The position numbers and the translations under genes were made by a program. Below the pieces are notes generated by a model. It did no database searches and was not told the DNA's origin. It saw only the letters and a list, made by a program, of their open reading frames with translations. Below are positions 9,224-17,930 of a DNA stretch of 64,000 nt, piece by piece (positions within the stretch are counted from its first letter, which is position 1; each line of letters starts with the position of its first letter). Location of the stretch: contig CANNDZ010000001.1 in NCBI GenBank assembly GCA_947503575.1, forward strand, positions 1,612,001 to 1,676,000. Direction: 5' to 3'. The stretch is from an uncultured Kordiimonas sp. (GTDB lineage: Bacteria; Pseudomonadota; Alphaproteobacteria; Sphingomonadales; Kordiimonadaceae).

Positions 9224-10036
9224 ATGAATGACGGGAATGGCAATGTGGCGGATTTATCGCCCGACGGCGTGCGCAGCAGTTTTTATCTGTTTGGGTCCCG
9301 TGTAATGACACATGTTACTTTTTGGGTTGGTTATTATGTGCTGTTCAGCCTGATTTGGGCTCAGCCAGAGCAAGGATTTCTGGCGTCCTTTTTTCTGGAA
9401 TTTGTGTTGTTGCCGCCCAGAATACTGGCGGTTTATGCGACAATCTATTTTTTGATGCCGACATATTTGTTGCGGCGCGATTTTCTGCGATTTTTCATTG
9501 GATATGCAGTTTTGATCGTTGTCGCTGCCATTATCCAGCGTTTGTCTGGGTATTTCTTTTATGAAACCCTGTTTTTAGGGCGTGACGGCAGCTTGATAAC
9601 GCTCTCTGGCGTTGTGCGCAGCATTGTACTGGTCAATACCACGGTGATCAGTGTGTCTGCGGCCAAACTATTGCAGCATTACTTCGTGGCTGTTGTTGCG
9701 GGTGAGGCGACCGATACGCCTCAACAGGTTGCGGTGCGTGCAGACCGGCGCACGCATATGATTGATCCTGATGATATTTTGTATATCGAAGGTATGGGCA
9801 ACTATGTCACCTATATCCTGAAAGATGGTACCAAGCTGGTGGTCTATGGGTCCATCAAGTCAGCGATCAGTACTTTACCAGAGCAGTTTTTCAGGTTGCA
9901 TCGGTCTTATATCCTTAACCGGCGACATTTGCAGTCATTCAACGCTGAAAATGTGATTGTTGGCGGGCATAGCCTGCCACGCGGCAAGGATGTGCCTGAT
10001 GCCCTGTTACTGGGAGACGAGACGGTGACCGCCTGA
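9224..10036 (+). CDS. Membrane-anchored LytTR-family transcription regulator
   Basis: The 270-residue protein has an N-terminal integral membrane region with four predicted helices (about residues 27-45, 50-75, 85-108 and 120-145) and a C-terminal LytTR DNA-binding domain (about 168-265). The LytTR signature is clear: IDPDDILYIEGMGNYVTYIL, then FFRLHRSYILNRRHLQSF. There is no receiver domain, so signal input must come through the membrane part, as in other membrane-LytTR regulators. It is divergent from the PDZ-hydrolase gene and may control it and itself. Ligand unknown. Confidence 0.85.
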   Translation: MNDGNGNVADLSPDGVRSSFYLFGSRVMTHVTFWVGYYVLFSLIWAQPEQGFLASFFLEFVLLPPRILAVYATIYFLMPTYLLRRDFLRFFIGYAVLIVVAAIIQRLSGYFFYETLFLGRDGSLITLSGVVRSIVLVNTTVISVSAAKLLQHYFVAVVAGEATDTPQQVAVRADRRTHMIDPDDILYIEGMGNYVTYILKDGTKLVVYGSIKSAISTLPEQFFRLHRSYILNRRHLQSFNAENVIVGGHSLPRGKDVPDALLLGDETVTA

Positions 10037-10039
10037 CCG

Positions 10040-10798
10040 CTATAGCTGGAATACCGGGTGTGTTTCCTCCAGGGGGCGTTGGGCAAGACCTGGTGCGTCA
10101 GGCGCGGGCTCAACCTCAAGCGCCATCCGGCGAGGCGTAAGGCCAAACACCTCGTCAAACACCTGTTTCAGCACCACATCCAGGTCATCCATTGTGACGG
10201 GCAAACCAAGGTCTGCAAAGCTGGTAACGCCGTGTTCGGCAATGCCGCATGGTACAATTCCCTGAAAGTGGCTGAGATCAGGCTCCAGATTGATGGCGAT
10301 ACCATGGTAGGTAACCCATTGGCGCACCCGCACGCCGATGGCAGCGATTTTTTCTTCGCGCCCATCTGCGCGGGTAACCCACACACCGACACGGCCATAT
10401 CGGCGTTCTGCACGAATGCCAAAGGCGGCCAAAGACCCGATAATCACTTCTTCCAAACTGAAAACAAACTGGCGGACATCCTTACCGCGTTTTTTCAGGT
10501 CTAGCAGAAAGTACCCGACCCGCTGACCGGGCCCATGATAGGTGTATTCGCCGCCGCGCCCGGCATCGTAAACCGGAAAGCGATCAGGATCGACAAGGTC
10601 TTCGATTTTGGCACTGGTGCCTGCGGTATAAAGCGGCGGGTGCTCCAACAGCCAAACAAGTTCCGGTGCTTCGCCCGCGCGAATTGCTCGCACTCTTTCT
10701 TCCATTTCCGCAAGGGCGGATTGGTAGTCGACAAGTGCGTCACTGATGCGCCACTCAAGAGGGGGCGAAACATCATTTTTTGGAGCTTTTTCTGCCAT
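10040..10798 (-). CDS. lipB: Octanoyl-[acyl-carrier-protein]:protein N-octanoyltransferase
   Basis: The 252-residue enzyme moves octanoyl from ACP to lipoyl domains, the first step of de novo lipoate synthesis. Signatures are [11 protein letters not shown] (residues around 82-92), the catalytic lysine in [11 protein letters not shown] and the catalytic cysteine in GIVPCGI, followed by GVTSFADLG. It is about 25-35 residues longer than E. coli LipB, mostly from an N-terminal extension that is common in alphaproteobacteria. The gene converges on the LytTR gene (three-base gap) and is divergent from the fliN-like gene. lipA is not in the window. Confidence 0.95.
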   Translation of the reverse strand: MAEKAPKNDVSPPLEWRISDALVDYQSALAEMEERVRAIRAGEAPELVWLLEHPPLYTAGTSAKIEDLVDPDRFPVYDAGRGGEYTYHGPGQRVGYFLLDLKKRGKDVRQFVFSLEEVIIGSLAAFGIRAERRYGRVGVWVTRADGREEKIAAIGVRVRQWVTYHGIAINLEPDLSHFQGIVPCGIAEHGVTSFADLGLPVTMDDLDVVLKQVFDEVFGLTPRRMALEVEPAPDAPGLAQRPLEETHPVFQL

Positions 10799-10896
10799 TT
10801 TTGCCGCTTTTTATTCCCTTTTGTGGCGGTTTACTCTCTTTTTAGAGCGTCGCCAAGACCGAAATCGCTGAAAATCGCCTGCAGGCGCCGCTATGG

Positions 10897-10912
10897 TTAA
10901 CGAAAAAATAAC
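10897..10912 (+). promoter_or_regulatory. CtrA-like box upstream of the fliN-like gene
   Basis: The sequence TTAA, seven bases, ATAAC matches the CtrA consensus TTAA-N7-TTAAC with one mismatch. It lies 51 bases before the fliN-like start, a reasonable place for a site overlapping the -35 region. In alphaproteobacteria CtrA activates many flagellar genes. The identification is by eye, and a chance match is possible. Confidence 0.4.
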
Positions 10913-10963
10913 GATGTCGTGCCATGGTAGACTTGAATTTAGCCTCGGTGTAGAGATGGTCGC

Positions 10964-11206
10964 ATGAATGTAGATGCAGTCGGCAGAGTTACAGTTGAAA
11001 TCACCGTCGTCCTTGGACGTACGCAAATGCCGGTGCGCCAGCTCTTGAAAATGGGGCGCGGCGCGGTGATTGATCTTGATGCCAAACATGAAGACGAATG
11101 TTGGATTTACGCCAACGGCGAACTGGTGGCGCGCGGTGAAATCATGATTGTTGGTGAAAAGATCGGTGTGTCGATTACCCGCATGATGAGCCAGCTTCAG
11201 GTTTAA
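10964..11206 (+). CDS. fliN: FliN-like flagellar motor switch protein (SpoA domain)
   Basis: The 80-residue product is essentially one SpoA/FliN C-terminal domain. It shows VTVEITVVLGRTQMPVRQLL followed by a GRGAVIDLD turn, and ends with GEKIGVSITRM, where FliN proteins usually have VRITEI. Such short FliN proteins form part of the C-ring switch together with FliM and FliG. No other flagellar gene lies in the window, so it is an orphan. A CtrA-like box lies upstream. It could alternatively be a short type III secretion C-ring protein, but the sequence is closer to FliN. Confidence 0.85.
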   Translation: MNVDAVGRVTVEITVVLGRTQMPVRQLLKMGRGAVIDLDAKHEDECWIYANGELVARGEIMIVGEKIGVSITRMMSQLQV

Positions 11207-11279
11207 CCACCTGCACCCCAAGTTTCCCAAATTTAGTCTTGCAGCCCATCCGCTTAGCTGATACGAAGTCGCCGGTTCT

Positions 11280-11368
11280 GCGGTCGTGGCGGAATTGGTA
11301 GACGCGCAGCGTTGAGGTCGCTGTGGCTTTAATTAGCCGTGGAAGTTCGAGTCTTCTCGACCGCACCA
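11280..11368 (+). tRNA. tRNA-Leu (anticodon GAG)
   Basis: The acceptor stem GCGGTCG (11280-11286) pairs with CGACCGC (11358-11364), followed by discriminator A and an encoded CCA (11366-11368). The anticodon stem CAGCG/CGCTG encloses the loop TTGAGGT with GAG at 11314-11316, which reads CUC/CUU leucine codons. A long variable arm (GTGGCTTTAATTAGCCGT region) and the GTTCGAGTC T-loop are visible, as expected for a class II tRNA. Confidence 0.95.
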
Positions 11369-11390
11369 AACTCTTTTGAGTTTAACAAAA

Positions 11391-11420
11391 AGGCAATCGT
11401 TTCAAACGGTTGCCTTTTTT
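11391..11420 (+). terminator. Rho-independent terminator of tRNA-Leu
   Basis: An 11-base-pair stem with one T.G wobble (11391-11401 with 11405-11415) and a three-base loop is followed by a run of six T. It lies 23 bases after the tRNA CCA end. Confidence 0.9.
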
Positions 11421-11534
11421 GTATTGTGCCAGGAAAACTCGCCCGCGACCCCGCATCCGATTGTGCATAAACCCTCTTACTCCCGTGGTGATTATCCTCT
11501 ATATAGTTACTGGGGAAACTAAATGAGGGTATCC

Positions 11535-11954
11535 ATGTCTGCTATTGTACATCTAGCCATTCCAGCTGGCGATCTTGAAACAACTGTGAAGTTTTATACT
11601 GAAGTCTTCGGTTGCACCCTCGGAAACAGCGAAGCAGGGCGCTGGGTTGATGTTAATTTTTGGGGCAATGAGCTGACACTTCACCAAAGTGAAGAACAGC
11701 TTCCCAATGTGCGTCACGATGTTGATATGGGTGCGGTGCTGGTCCCTCATTTCGGTGTCCACCTGACTCAGGAAGATTTTGATGCCCTCAAAGACCGTAT
11801 CGCGGCAGCGGGGCTAAGCTATATTGATGAGCCCTATCGTCGTTTTGCGGGCGATAAATATGAGCAAGAAACCTTTTTTATCGCTGACCCGAACAACAAT
11901 ATCCTTGAGATCAAGACAATGAAAAACCCAGAGGTTTTGTTCCCCGCCCTTTGA
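11535..11954 (+). CDS. VOC (glyoxalase/dioxygenase) superfamily protein
   Basis: The 139-residue protein has the VOC fold pattern: HLAIPAGDLETTVKFYTEVFG at the start and a closing segment FFIADPNNNILEIK that carries the usual metal glutamate. A first metal histidine is in HLAIP and another candidate is FGVHLT. It resembles single-domain VOC proteins of unknown substrate rather than canonical GloA. I prefer ATG 11535, which has a GAGGG site five bases upstream, over ATG 11523. It follows the tRNA terminator, and converges on dgoA. Confidence 0.8.
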   Translation: MSAIVHLAIPAGDLETTVKFYTEVFGCTLGNSEAGRWVDVNFWGNELTLHQSEEQLPNVRHDVDMGAVLVPHFGVHLTQEDFDALKDRIAAAGLSYIDEPYRRFAGDKYEQETFFIADPNNNILEIKTMKNPEVLFPAL

Positions 11955-12002
11955 TCGTGTTGGCGGACTGTGCTTTGTCTTCGTTGGTCTGTTAGCCGCT
12001 GC

Positions 12003-12626
12003 CTAATTGTATAAGTCGCGCACAGTTTTTACGTAGTTTTGCGCAATTAATGCAACCTCGCTTGCGGTCATGCCCGGCTTATAAAGGTTGCTGCCCAGGC
12101 CAAAGCCGTCCGCCCCGGCATCCTTAAATGACTGCAGGGTGTTTAGGTCAACGCCGCCAACGGCAAACACGGGCACACCCGGCGGGAGAACCGCTTTAAG
12201 CGCCCCCATGGTACTCACGCCGGCTGCACCTGCCGGGAACAGTTTTAGTGCATCAGCCCCCGCCTCAATGGCGGCGAAAGCCTCCGTTGCTGTTGCAAAG
12301 CCGGGAGCCGACAAAAGCCCTAATTCCTTGGTGCGCCGGATCACATCGGTATTGGTATTGGGGGAGACAATCAGCGTGCCGCCTGCTGCTGCAACGTCTT
12401 CTGCATCCTTTGGTGTTAATACGGTGCCAGCACCAATCGTGGCTTCGCCGCCAAAGGCATCTTGAAGCATGCCAATAGATTGAAGCGGCGACGGGGAATT
12501 CAGCGGAACTTCAATGGTTGTTATACCAGCATCCAGTATCGCTTGCCCAATTCCAATGACTTCTGTTGGTGTAACCCCCCGCAGGATGGAGATCAGGCGC
12601 GAATTCGCTAATGCATTTTCTGTCAT
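12003..12626 (-). CDS. dgoA: 2-dehydro-3-deoxy-6-phosphogalactonate aldolase
   Basis: The 207-residue class I aldolase splits KDPGal into pyruvate and glyceraldehyde-3-phosphate, the last step of De Ley-Doudoroff galactose breakdown. Features: LISILRGVTP, the catalytic-Glu segment TIEVPLNSP typical of the galacto-specific branch, IGAGTVLTP, the Schiff-base lysine in LKLFPA, and the C-terminal GLGSNLYKPGMT block that matches E. coli DgoA closely. KDPG aldolase (Eda) is the alternative, but this C terminus and the neighbours favour DgoA. An AGGGA ribosome site precedes the ATG. It is divergent from glpD, with a palindrome between them. Confidence 0.9.
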   Translation of the reverse strand: MTENALANSRLISILRGVTPTEVIGIGQAILDAGITTIEVPLNSPSPLQSIGMLQDAFGGEATIGAGTVLTPKDAEDVAAAGGTLIVSPNTNTDVIRRTKELGLLSAPGFATATEAFAAIEAGADALKLFPAGAAGVSTMGALKAVLPPGVPVFAVGGVDLNTLQSFKDAGADGFGLGSNLYKPGMTASEVALIAQNYVKTVRDLYN

Positions 12627-12691
12627 CTATATTTCCCTGTATGCTCTCGTTATCGGTGCAGAAATTAGCGAAGGTTTCACCCTGTCATAAT

Positions 12692-12707
12692 TATCATATA
12701 AATGATA
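12692..12707. promoter_or_regulatory. Candidate island operator, site 1 (dgoA/glpD)
   Basis: A perfect inverted repeat TATCAT-ATAA-ATGATA lies in the 148-base region between the divergent dgoA and glpD starts. Near-copies occur in the other two divergent promoter regions of the galactoside island (around 17758 and 21789). The repeated placement suggests binding by one regulator, perhaps the FadR-type protein encoded at 20073-20786. This is inference. Confidence 0.5.
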
Positions 12708-12774
12708 GTTAGGCATCAGTACAGGTGGCTATACGGTCTTGGTCACAGCAACTGGTTATATGCGAAAGAAGCAA

Positions 12775-14286
12775 ATGCGCCAAACCACAGACATGTTCAT
12801 TATCGGCGGTGGCATCAACGGTGTTGGTGTCGCGCGCGATGCCGCCGGACGCGGGCTAAGTGTAACGCTGGTCGAGCAGGGGGACCTTGCCGGGGCTACG
12901 TCTTCAGCAAGTTCAAAGTTGGTTCATGGCGGTTTGCGCTATCTTGAAAATTATGAATTCGGGTTGGTGCGAGAGTCGTTAATGGAACGAGAGAGGCTTT
13001 GGAAAATTGCCCCTAACATCATCACACCGCTGCGGTTTGTCTTACCGCACCATAAGGGCTTGCGCCCTGCCTTTATCCTGCGTCTGGGTCTGTTCCTGTA
13101 TGACCATATTGGTGGACGCAAGCTGCTACCCCCCACAAAGCGGTTAAACTTGCGCAAACATGCCGTGGGCGAAGGCCTGGCGGATAAGTTTGGGGTTGGG
13201 TTTGAATATTCTGACTGTTGGGTCGATGATGCAAGGCTGGTGGTATTGAATGCCATGGGCGCGCAGGAATTGGGCGCTGATATCCTAACCCGCCATACTT
13301 TTCTGAATGCCAGACGTGAGAGCGGAAAATGGCTGGTTTCCGTTAAATCAGATGCGGGCGATATCCAAGAAATTACGGCTTCCATCCTTGTAAATGCTGC
13401 GGGCCCTTGGGTTGATAAAACCCTGGCGGGCTGCGATGGAAGGCAGCAAAACAAGGGGTCAGTGCGCCTTGTGAAGGGCAGCCACATCGTTGTACCAAAA
13501 TTGTTTGATCATGACCGGGCCTACACATTTCAGAACGCAGATGGCCGTGTGGTTTTCGCGATCCCTTACGAGCAGGATTACACGTTGGTCGGAACAACGG
13601 ATACGCCTTTTGAAGGTGATCCCTACAGTGCGACCGCAGATGATGCCGAAGTTGAGTATTTATGCACGGCCGTGTCGGAGTATTTTGCACAGCCCATCAC
13701 ATCCGATCAGGTGGCTTGGCATTATTCAGGCGTGCGCCCCTTATATGATGATGGTGCGGAAAGCGCCTCCAAAGCAACACGGGACTATGTTCTGGACTTG
13801 GATGCGCCGAATAGCGATGCGCCGATACTAAGTATTTATGGTGGTAAAGTAACCACATACCGCCGTCTGGCGGAAGAAGTTCTGGAGAAACTAGAGCCCT
13901 ATGCAGCCTTTGATAAAGGACCCTGGACAGACGGCGCGCCACTACCGGGTGGTGACCTGCCGGGCCGGGAAAAGCCGGGCGAGGCGCTAACCGATTTTAT
14001 CGCCCACGTGATATCTGCCTATCCGTGGCTGGATACACTGCTCGCAACAAGGCTGGCATGCGCATACGGCACGCGGGTGCATGTCCTGTTAGATGGTGTG
14101 CAGTCGCTTGCAGACATGGGGCGTGACTTTGGCGCGGGATTGTTTGAACGCGAAGTCAGGTACCTGCAAGAACATGAATGGGCGCGCACGGCAGAGGATA
14201 TCCTGTGGCGGCGCACCAAACGCGGTTTGCATATGACCGCTGCTGAGCGGGACGCCTTTGCGAATTGGCTCGGTCAAGCGGGTTAA
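12775..14286 (+). CDS. glpD: FAD-dependent glycerol-3-phosphate dehydrogenase
   Basis: The 503-residue flavoprotein oxidises sn-glycerol-3-phosphate to dihydroxyacetone phosphate and feeds electrons to quinone at the inner membrane. It shows the FAD-binding FIIGGGINGVGVARDAAGRG, the SSKLVHGGLRYLE segment, LVNAAGPWVD and the C-terminal GGKVTTYRRLAEEVLE block, with the family's usual length. I chose ATG 12775 because GlpD homologues begin a few residues before the nucleotide-binding strand; in-frame ATGs at 12739 and 12760 exist. The gene lies inside a galactoside island and shares a divergent promoter with dgoA, which is unexpected for plain galactose use. No glpK, glpF or glpR is visible. Confidence 0.93.
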   Translation: MRQTTDMFIIGGGINGVGVARDAAGRGLSVTLVEQGDLAGATSSASSKLVHGGLRYLENYEFGLVRESLMERERLWKIAPNIITPLRFVLPHHKGLRPAFILRLGLFLYDHIGGRKLLPPTKRLNLRKHAVGEGLADKFGVGFEYSDCWVDDARLVVLNAMGAQELGADILTRHTFLNARRESGKWLVSVKSDAGDIQEITASILVNAAGPWVDKTLAGCDGRQQNKGSVRLVKGSHIVVPKLFDHDRAYTFQNADGRVVFAIPYEQDYTLVGTTDTPFEGDPYSATADDAEVEYLCTAVSEYFAQPITSDQVAWHYSGVRPLYDDGAESASKATRDYVLDLDAPNSDAPILSIYGGKVTTYRRLAEEVLEKLEPYAAFDKGPWTDGAPLPGGDLPGREKPGEALTDFIAHVISAYPWLDTLLATRLACAYGTRVHVLLDGVQSLADMGRDFGAGLFEREVRYLQEHEWARTAEDILWRRTKRGLHMTAAERDAFANWLGQAG

Positions 14287-14291
14287 TTACC

Positions 14292-15722
14292 TTAAACCTG
14301 CGGCTTTAAGCCGATGTAAGCTGCCCGTCTGCCAAACACAACCGAGTTCACGACAAGAGCGGTTATCACGCAGAAAATCAGCGTCACAAACATCAAATGG
14401 ATATAATGCAAGGGCGCCCATGTGAAGGTGAACAAGCCGTATAATGCGGTACCGGAGACAACAGCAATAATCATGGCGCGAGGGTCAACACCCTTAAACA
14501 TCAGACCAACAAGGAAAGTGGACAATATAGGCATGCTGAGCAAGCCATAGAGTTCTTGCACGGTATTGATGATGCTGTCAGCTTGTTGGTACATCGGCAC
14601 CAGCGCCAGCGCCAGCCCAACAAACACGACCGTCACCCAGCCACTCAGTTTTTTGACATCGGGTGTGTCGTTGAAATATTTTTCGTGGATATCCATGACA
14701 TAGAGCGCGGTTGACGAGTTGAGGATACTGTTAAAGCTGGTTAGCACCGCAGCCGCAATTGCGGCGGCAAACGCACCCGAAAGCCACACCGGTAATACAT
14801 CACTGACAATCCGGCCATAGGCGGCATCGCCAATATCGCCGTAAAGCTTGTAGGATACGATACCGGGCAGCACGATCATGGGTGGCACGATCAAAAGCCG
14901 GATGCCTGCTGCGGCAAACACGCCTTTTTGTGCTTCTTTGAGGGTGGGTGACGCCATGGCGCGCTGGGTAATGGTTTGGTTGGTGCTCCAGTAAAAAACC
15001 TGGATAAACAACATACCTGTCAGCAAGGTATGCCAGGGGATCGGGCTGTCATTTGCGCCGATCAGGGTTAGGCGTTCTGTCGGCACGCCGGTGAAATCAA
15101 AGTCAATGGCTTGAAGCGCCAGAAATACTACCAGCATACCCAGGCCCAATAGCAGAACGCCGCTGTAGGTGTCAGATACTGCGACAGCGCGCAGGCCGCC
15201 AAATACAGCGTAGCCAGCACCGATAATGGCAAACAGCGACGCCAACACCATGATGGAAACATCAATTCCGAACATGGATTGCATAAAGAGCGACCCGCCA
15301 TACAACATCGCTGGCAAAAAGATGAAGATGTTACCCAGCAGAAACATGACTGACACGGTCGCCCGGATATGGTGGTCGTTGTATCGCTTTTCCAACAGCT
15401 CGGTCGTTGTGGTGCAGTTGTTGCGGTAATAAACCGGCAAAAACACCTTCGCGAGGATGAAAAGCCCGGCGACAGCGGCAAATTCCCACCAAGCCAGCAA
15501 GGCCATCTGGTTGCCATTCATGCCGACCAATTGGTCAGTACTAAGGTTGGTCAGGGTTATCGACCCCGCGACAAAAACCCATGACAGGCCACCACCGGCC
15601 AGAAAATAGTCTTTGTTTGAGTCAGCGCTGGCGCGCGTGCCGCGACATTTCAGATAGGTTGCCAGGGCAATAAGGGCGGTGAAACCAAGAAAAACAACAA
15701 CTTGAAGCGTTTGCAATTCCAT
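14292..15722 (-). CDS. Sodium/solute symporter, SSS family (likely galactoside importer)
   Basis: The 476-residue protein has about 13 hydrophobic helices and SSS-family features: the DYFLAGGGLSWVFVAGS segment in TM1, LAWWEFAAV, and FYWSTNQTITQRAMAS, which matches the (W/Y)xxxxQxxxQR signature of the SGLT-like branch. It therefore probably couples sodium to uptake of a sugar or galactoside across the inner membrane. It is downstream of the GH42 gene by 21 bases in one operon, and converges on glpD with a five-base gap. Both hydrolases next to it lack signal peptides, so this transporter most likely brings intact small galactosides into the cell. Confidence 0.85.
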   Translation of the reverse strand: MELQTLQVVVFLGFTALIALATYLKCRGTRASADSNKDYFLAGGGLSWVFVAGSITLTNLSTDQLVGMNGNQMALLAWWEFAAVAGLFILAKVFLPVYYRNNCTTTTELLEKRYNDHHIRATVSVMFLLGNIFIFLPAMLYGGSLFMQSMFGIDVSIMVLASLFAIIGAGYAVFGGLRAVAVSDTYSGVLLLGLGMLVVFLALQAIDFDFTGVPTERLTLIGANDSPIPWHTLLTGMLFIQVFYWSTNQTITQRAMASPTLKEAQKGVFAAAGIRLLIVPPMIVLPGIVSYKLYGDIGDAAYGRIVSDVLPVWLSGAFAAAIAAAVLTSFNSILNSSTALYVMDIHEKYFNDTPDVKKLSGWVTVVFVGLALALVPMYQQADSIINTVQELYGLLSMPILSTFLVGLMFKGVDPRAMIIAVVSGTALYGLFTFTWAPLHYIHLMFVTLIFCVITALVVNSVVFGRRAAYIGLKPQV

Positions 15723-15743
15723 GTTTGATCCTTCCGGTGTGCC

Positions 15744-17717
15744 TTATTGCCCGCTAGCGGCGATACGCCAAACGCAGATGTCTCTGGCATTTACTTTTTG
15801 AGTGCCCATCACAAACTCTGTATCGGCAGGAAGAGGGACCTTTTGCGGTTGATCCGCATAGTTGAACACAAACCCATACTTACCGCGCCGAACAATACGC
15901 ATGTCATCCGGCAGTGTCATGGTGGTAATCCCGATGTTGCCGCATATCCTTTTAAAAAAGTCCTGCAAAAAGGCATCACTGGTCAGCGTACCGATATAGG
16001 TGATGCTGTCTTGGCTCGCGATCGCGGGTTCACCGCCCGCATATGATACAATGGCTTTGGTCTCGGGGCCAATTGCCAGTTCCTCGCACCAGGACATGAC
16101 CTCGTATTCGTTTGCGCCCCACATAAGCGGTTCCGCGCAATCCGGGCGCAGGGTTTCGACCGACAAAATTTTAATATCGATCAGATCTTGCAGCAGGCCG
16201 GGTGCAAGTGTTTCGGGGATGCTGAAGTCATGCGTTTTGGACCCACTGCGTGGACCAAAAACAAAGTGTGCCCTGGATGCCTTGCAGCGCACGATAAAGT
16301 CAGCATCTATAATAGGCAGGCAAGGCGCGATAACCAGGTTGTAGTCGTCAAAGTCAGCGTCTTTGCTAATGAAATCCACATCCAGCCCAAGCCTGCGCAG
16401 CGCTGAATAGTAGGCAAACTCAACCTTTGTGAACTTATACCCTGCGCCCTGTTGTTCGATGTCAGAGACCCACAAAGCCTGCACGTCGGTGATGATCGCA
16501 ACTGCAGCGGGGGCTTTGGGCTCGTTTGTAATTTCCAGCGCGTCTAATTCATGCCGAACCTGTTCAACTTCCGCCCAGGCGGTAGCGGGGCTGTTGTCAC
16601 GGCGTTTTAGGCCTGCGTGCATTTGTTCCTGGGCAAAAGGCACCTGCCGCCAGCGGAAGTAGCTGACGCAGTCTGCACCGTGGGCAAAAGCTTCCAACGA
16701 CCAGAACCGCACCATGCCGGGGGCTGGGCGTGGGTTATGGGGTGCCCAGTTCACGGGGCCCGGCTGTTGCTCCATAACCCAGTAAGGGCCGCCTGCGAAA
16801 CTGCGGGTGGTGTCATGATAAAAGCTGGCGAAGTCAGGGTGGCCGGTACGCATGTAGCGGCGCATCACGTCTGGTTGGGCATCGGCGAATGCCATGTCAG
16901 ACCGACCCAGTGGGTAATTGTCATACGACGCGATATCGAGGTCTTGTCCGATGGCATAGGGATCAGTGTACAGGTCTTCTTTCGGGATAAAATTGTGCGT
17001 GATCCATTTGCCTGGTGCATGACGCCTGATCACTTTCACCATTTCTGTGTGAAAGTGTTTCACCATGTCGGATGCATAACGCCGAAACGCAAGTTGATGT
17101 GCGGGGCTGGTTTCGGTGACAGCACCAAAGGGCAATTCTATTGCGTCGAACGAGGTATATTCCATTGACCAGAATATGGTGCCCCAGGCGGTATTCAGTG
17201 CGTCGATGGAGCCGTATTCATTTGCGCACCATTGCTGGAAACCGCGCCGTGCATTGTCAGACCCGCTCAGGGCCGTGTCATGACAGCATAGTTCATTATC
17301 CGTTTGCCACCCGACAATAGCATCGTGGGTGCCGTAGCGTTTTGCCAAAACCTCTGAAATGCGCAAAGCTTCCTGCAAATAAACACCGCTTGAAAAGTCA
17401 TAATGACGGCGGGAGCCAAACCCCTTTGTAATGCCGGTTTCCGGATCAGCAGGCAGAATGTCAGGATGTTCATCGATCAACCATTTTGGGGGGGTTGCGG
17501 TCGGCGTGCCAAAAACAATTTTAAGCCCGGCTTCTGCAAGTATTTCAATGCTGTTGTCCAGCCATGCGAACTGGAACTGATTACGGCTGGGTTCAATGCG
17601 GGACCAGGCAAATTCGCCGATACGCACATAATCTAGGCCCAGCGCGCGCATTTCTGCCGCATCCTGCCGCCACATATGCTCCGGCCAGTGCTCTGGATAA
17701 TAGCAGACGCCCAGCAT
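15744..17717 (-). CDS. Beta-galactosidase, GH42
   Basis: The 657-residue enzyme hydrolyses terminal beta-galactosides by a retaining mechanism. The N terminus GVCYYPEHWPEHMWRQD is diagnostic for GH42. The acid/base Glu is at about residue 142 (TDNELCCHD) and the nucleophile Glu at about 316 (YWVMEQQPG). The trimerisation domain and a short C-terminal beta domain follow. Length fits the family (650-700). There is no signal peptide, so it acts in the cytoplasm. It is the first gene of the GH42-symporter operon and is divergent from the GH36 gene. GH42 enzymes often take short galacto-oligosaccharides rather than lactose. Confidence 0.93.
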   Translation of the reverse strand: MLGVCYYPEHWPEHMWRQDAAEMRALGLDYVRIGEFAWSRIEPSRNQFQFAWLDNSIEILAEAGLKIVFGTPTATPPKWLIDEHPDILPADPETGITKGFGSRRHYDFSSGVYLQEALRISEVLAKRYGTHDAIVGWQTDNELCCHDTALSGSDNARRGFQQWCANEYGSIDALNTAWGTIFWSMEYTSFDAIELPFGAVTETSPAHQLAFRRYASDMVKHFHTEMVKVIRRHAPGKWITHNFIPKEDLYTDPYAIGQDLDIASYDNYPLGRSDMAFADAQPDVMRRYMRTGHPDFASFYHDTTRSFAGGPYWVMEQQPGPVNWAPHNPRPAPGMVRFWSLEAFAHGADCVSYFRWRQVPFAQEQMHAGLKRRDNSPATAWAEVEQVRHELDALEITNEPKAPAAVAIITDVQALWVSDIEQQGAGYKFTKVEFAYYSALRRLGLDVDFISKDADFDDYNLVIAPCLPIIDADFIVRCKASRAHFVFGPRSGSKTHDFSIPETLAPGLLQDLIDIKILSVETLRPDCAEPLMWGANEYEVMSWCEELAIGPETKAIVSYAGGEPAIASQDSITYIGTLTSDAFLQDFFKRICGNIGITTMTLPDDMRIVRRGKYGFVFNYADQPQKVPLPADTEFVMGTQKVNARDICVWRIAASGQ

Positions 17718-17757
17718 AGTTTCCCCTGTGGCTAAACGGCGCTTACGGGCCGCTAAA

Positions 17758-17775
17758 TATATTATTTATATGACT
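17758..17775. promoter_or_regulatory. Candidate island operator, site 2 (GH42/GH36)
   Basis: On the minus strand this reads AGTCATATAAATAATA, which matches site 1 (TATCATATAAATGATA) at 13 of 15 core positions. It lies 41-58 bases upstream of the GH42 start in the 213-base gap between the two glycosidase genes, a plausible operator position. Confidence 0.45.
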
Positions 17776-17828
17776 ATTGTCTCCCGATGCTAAGCTAGTA
17801 TCATGCCTTGCGCTGGTCAACTAGAGCC

Positions 17829-17846
17829 GTACAAATTATGTTGTAC
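17829..17846. promoter_or_regulatory. Inverted repeat GTACAA-N6-TTGTAC
   Basis: A perfect six-base inverted repeat with a six-base spacer lies about 85 bases upstream of the GH36 start. I do not find it in the other two divergent regions of the island. It may serve a second regulator. Confidence 0.35.
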
Positions 17847-17930
17847 CAAACGGTAATGGGTTGGTCAGTGATTTGAAACCGCTGACCCTATGACCGCGAT
17901 GCAATAACAAGCGCAAAGGATCGAACGCAT

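Noticed and set aside
11280-11420. tRNA-Leu as a mobile-element integration site
   Set aside because: No integrase gene, no direct repeat of the tRNA 3' end and no change in gene character on either side; the neighbours are ordinary chromosomal genes.
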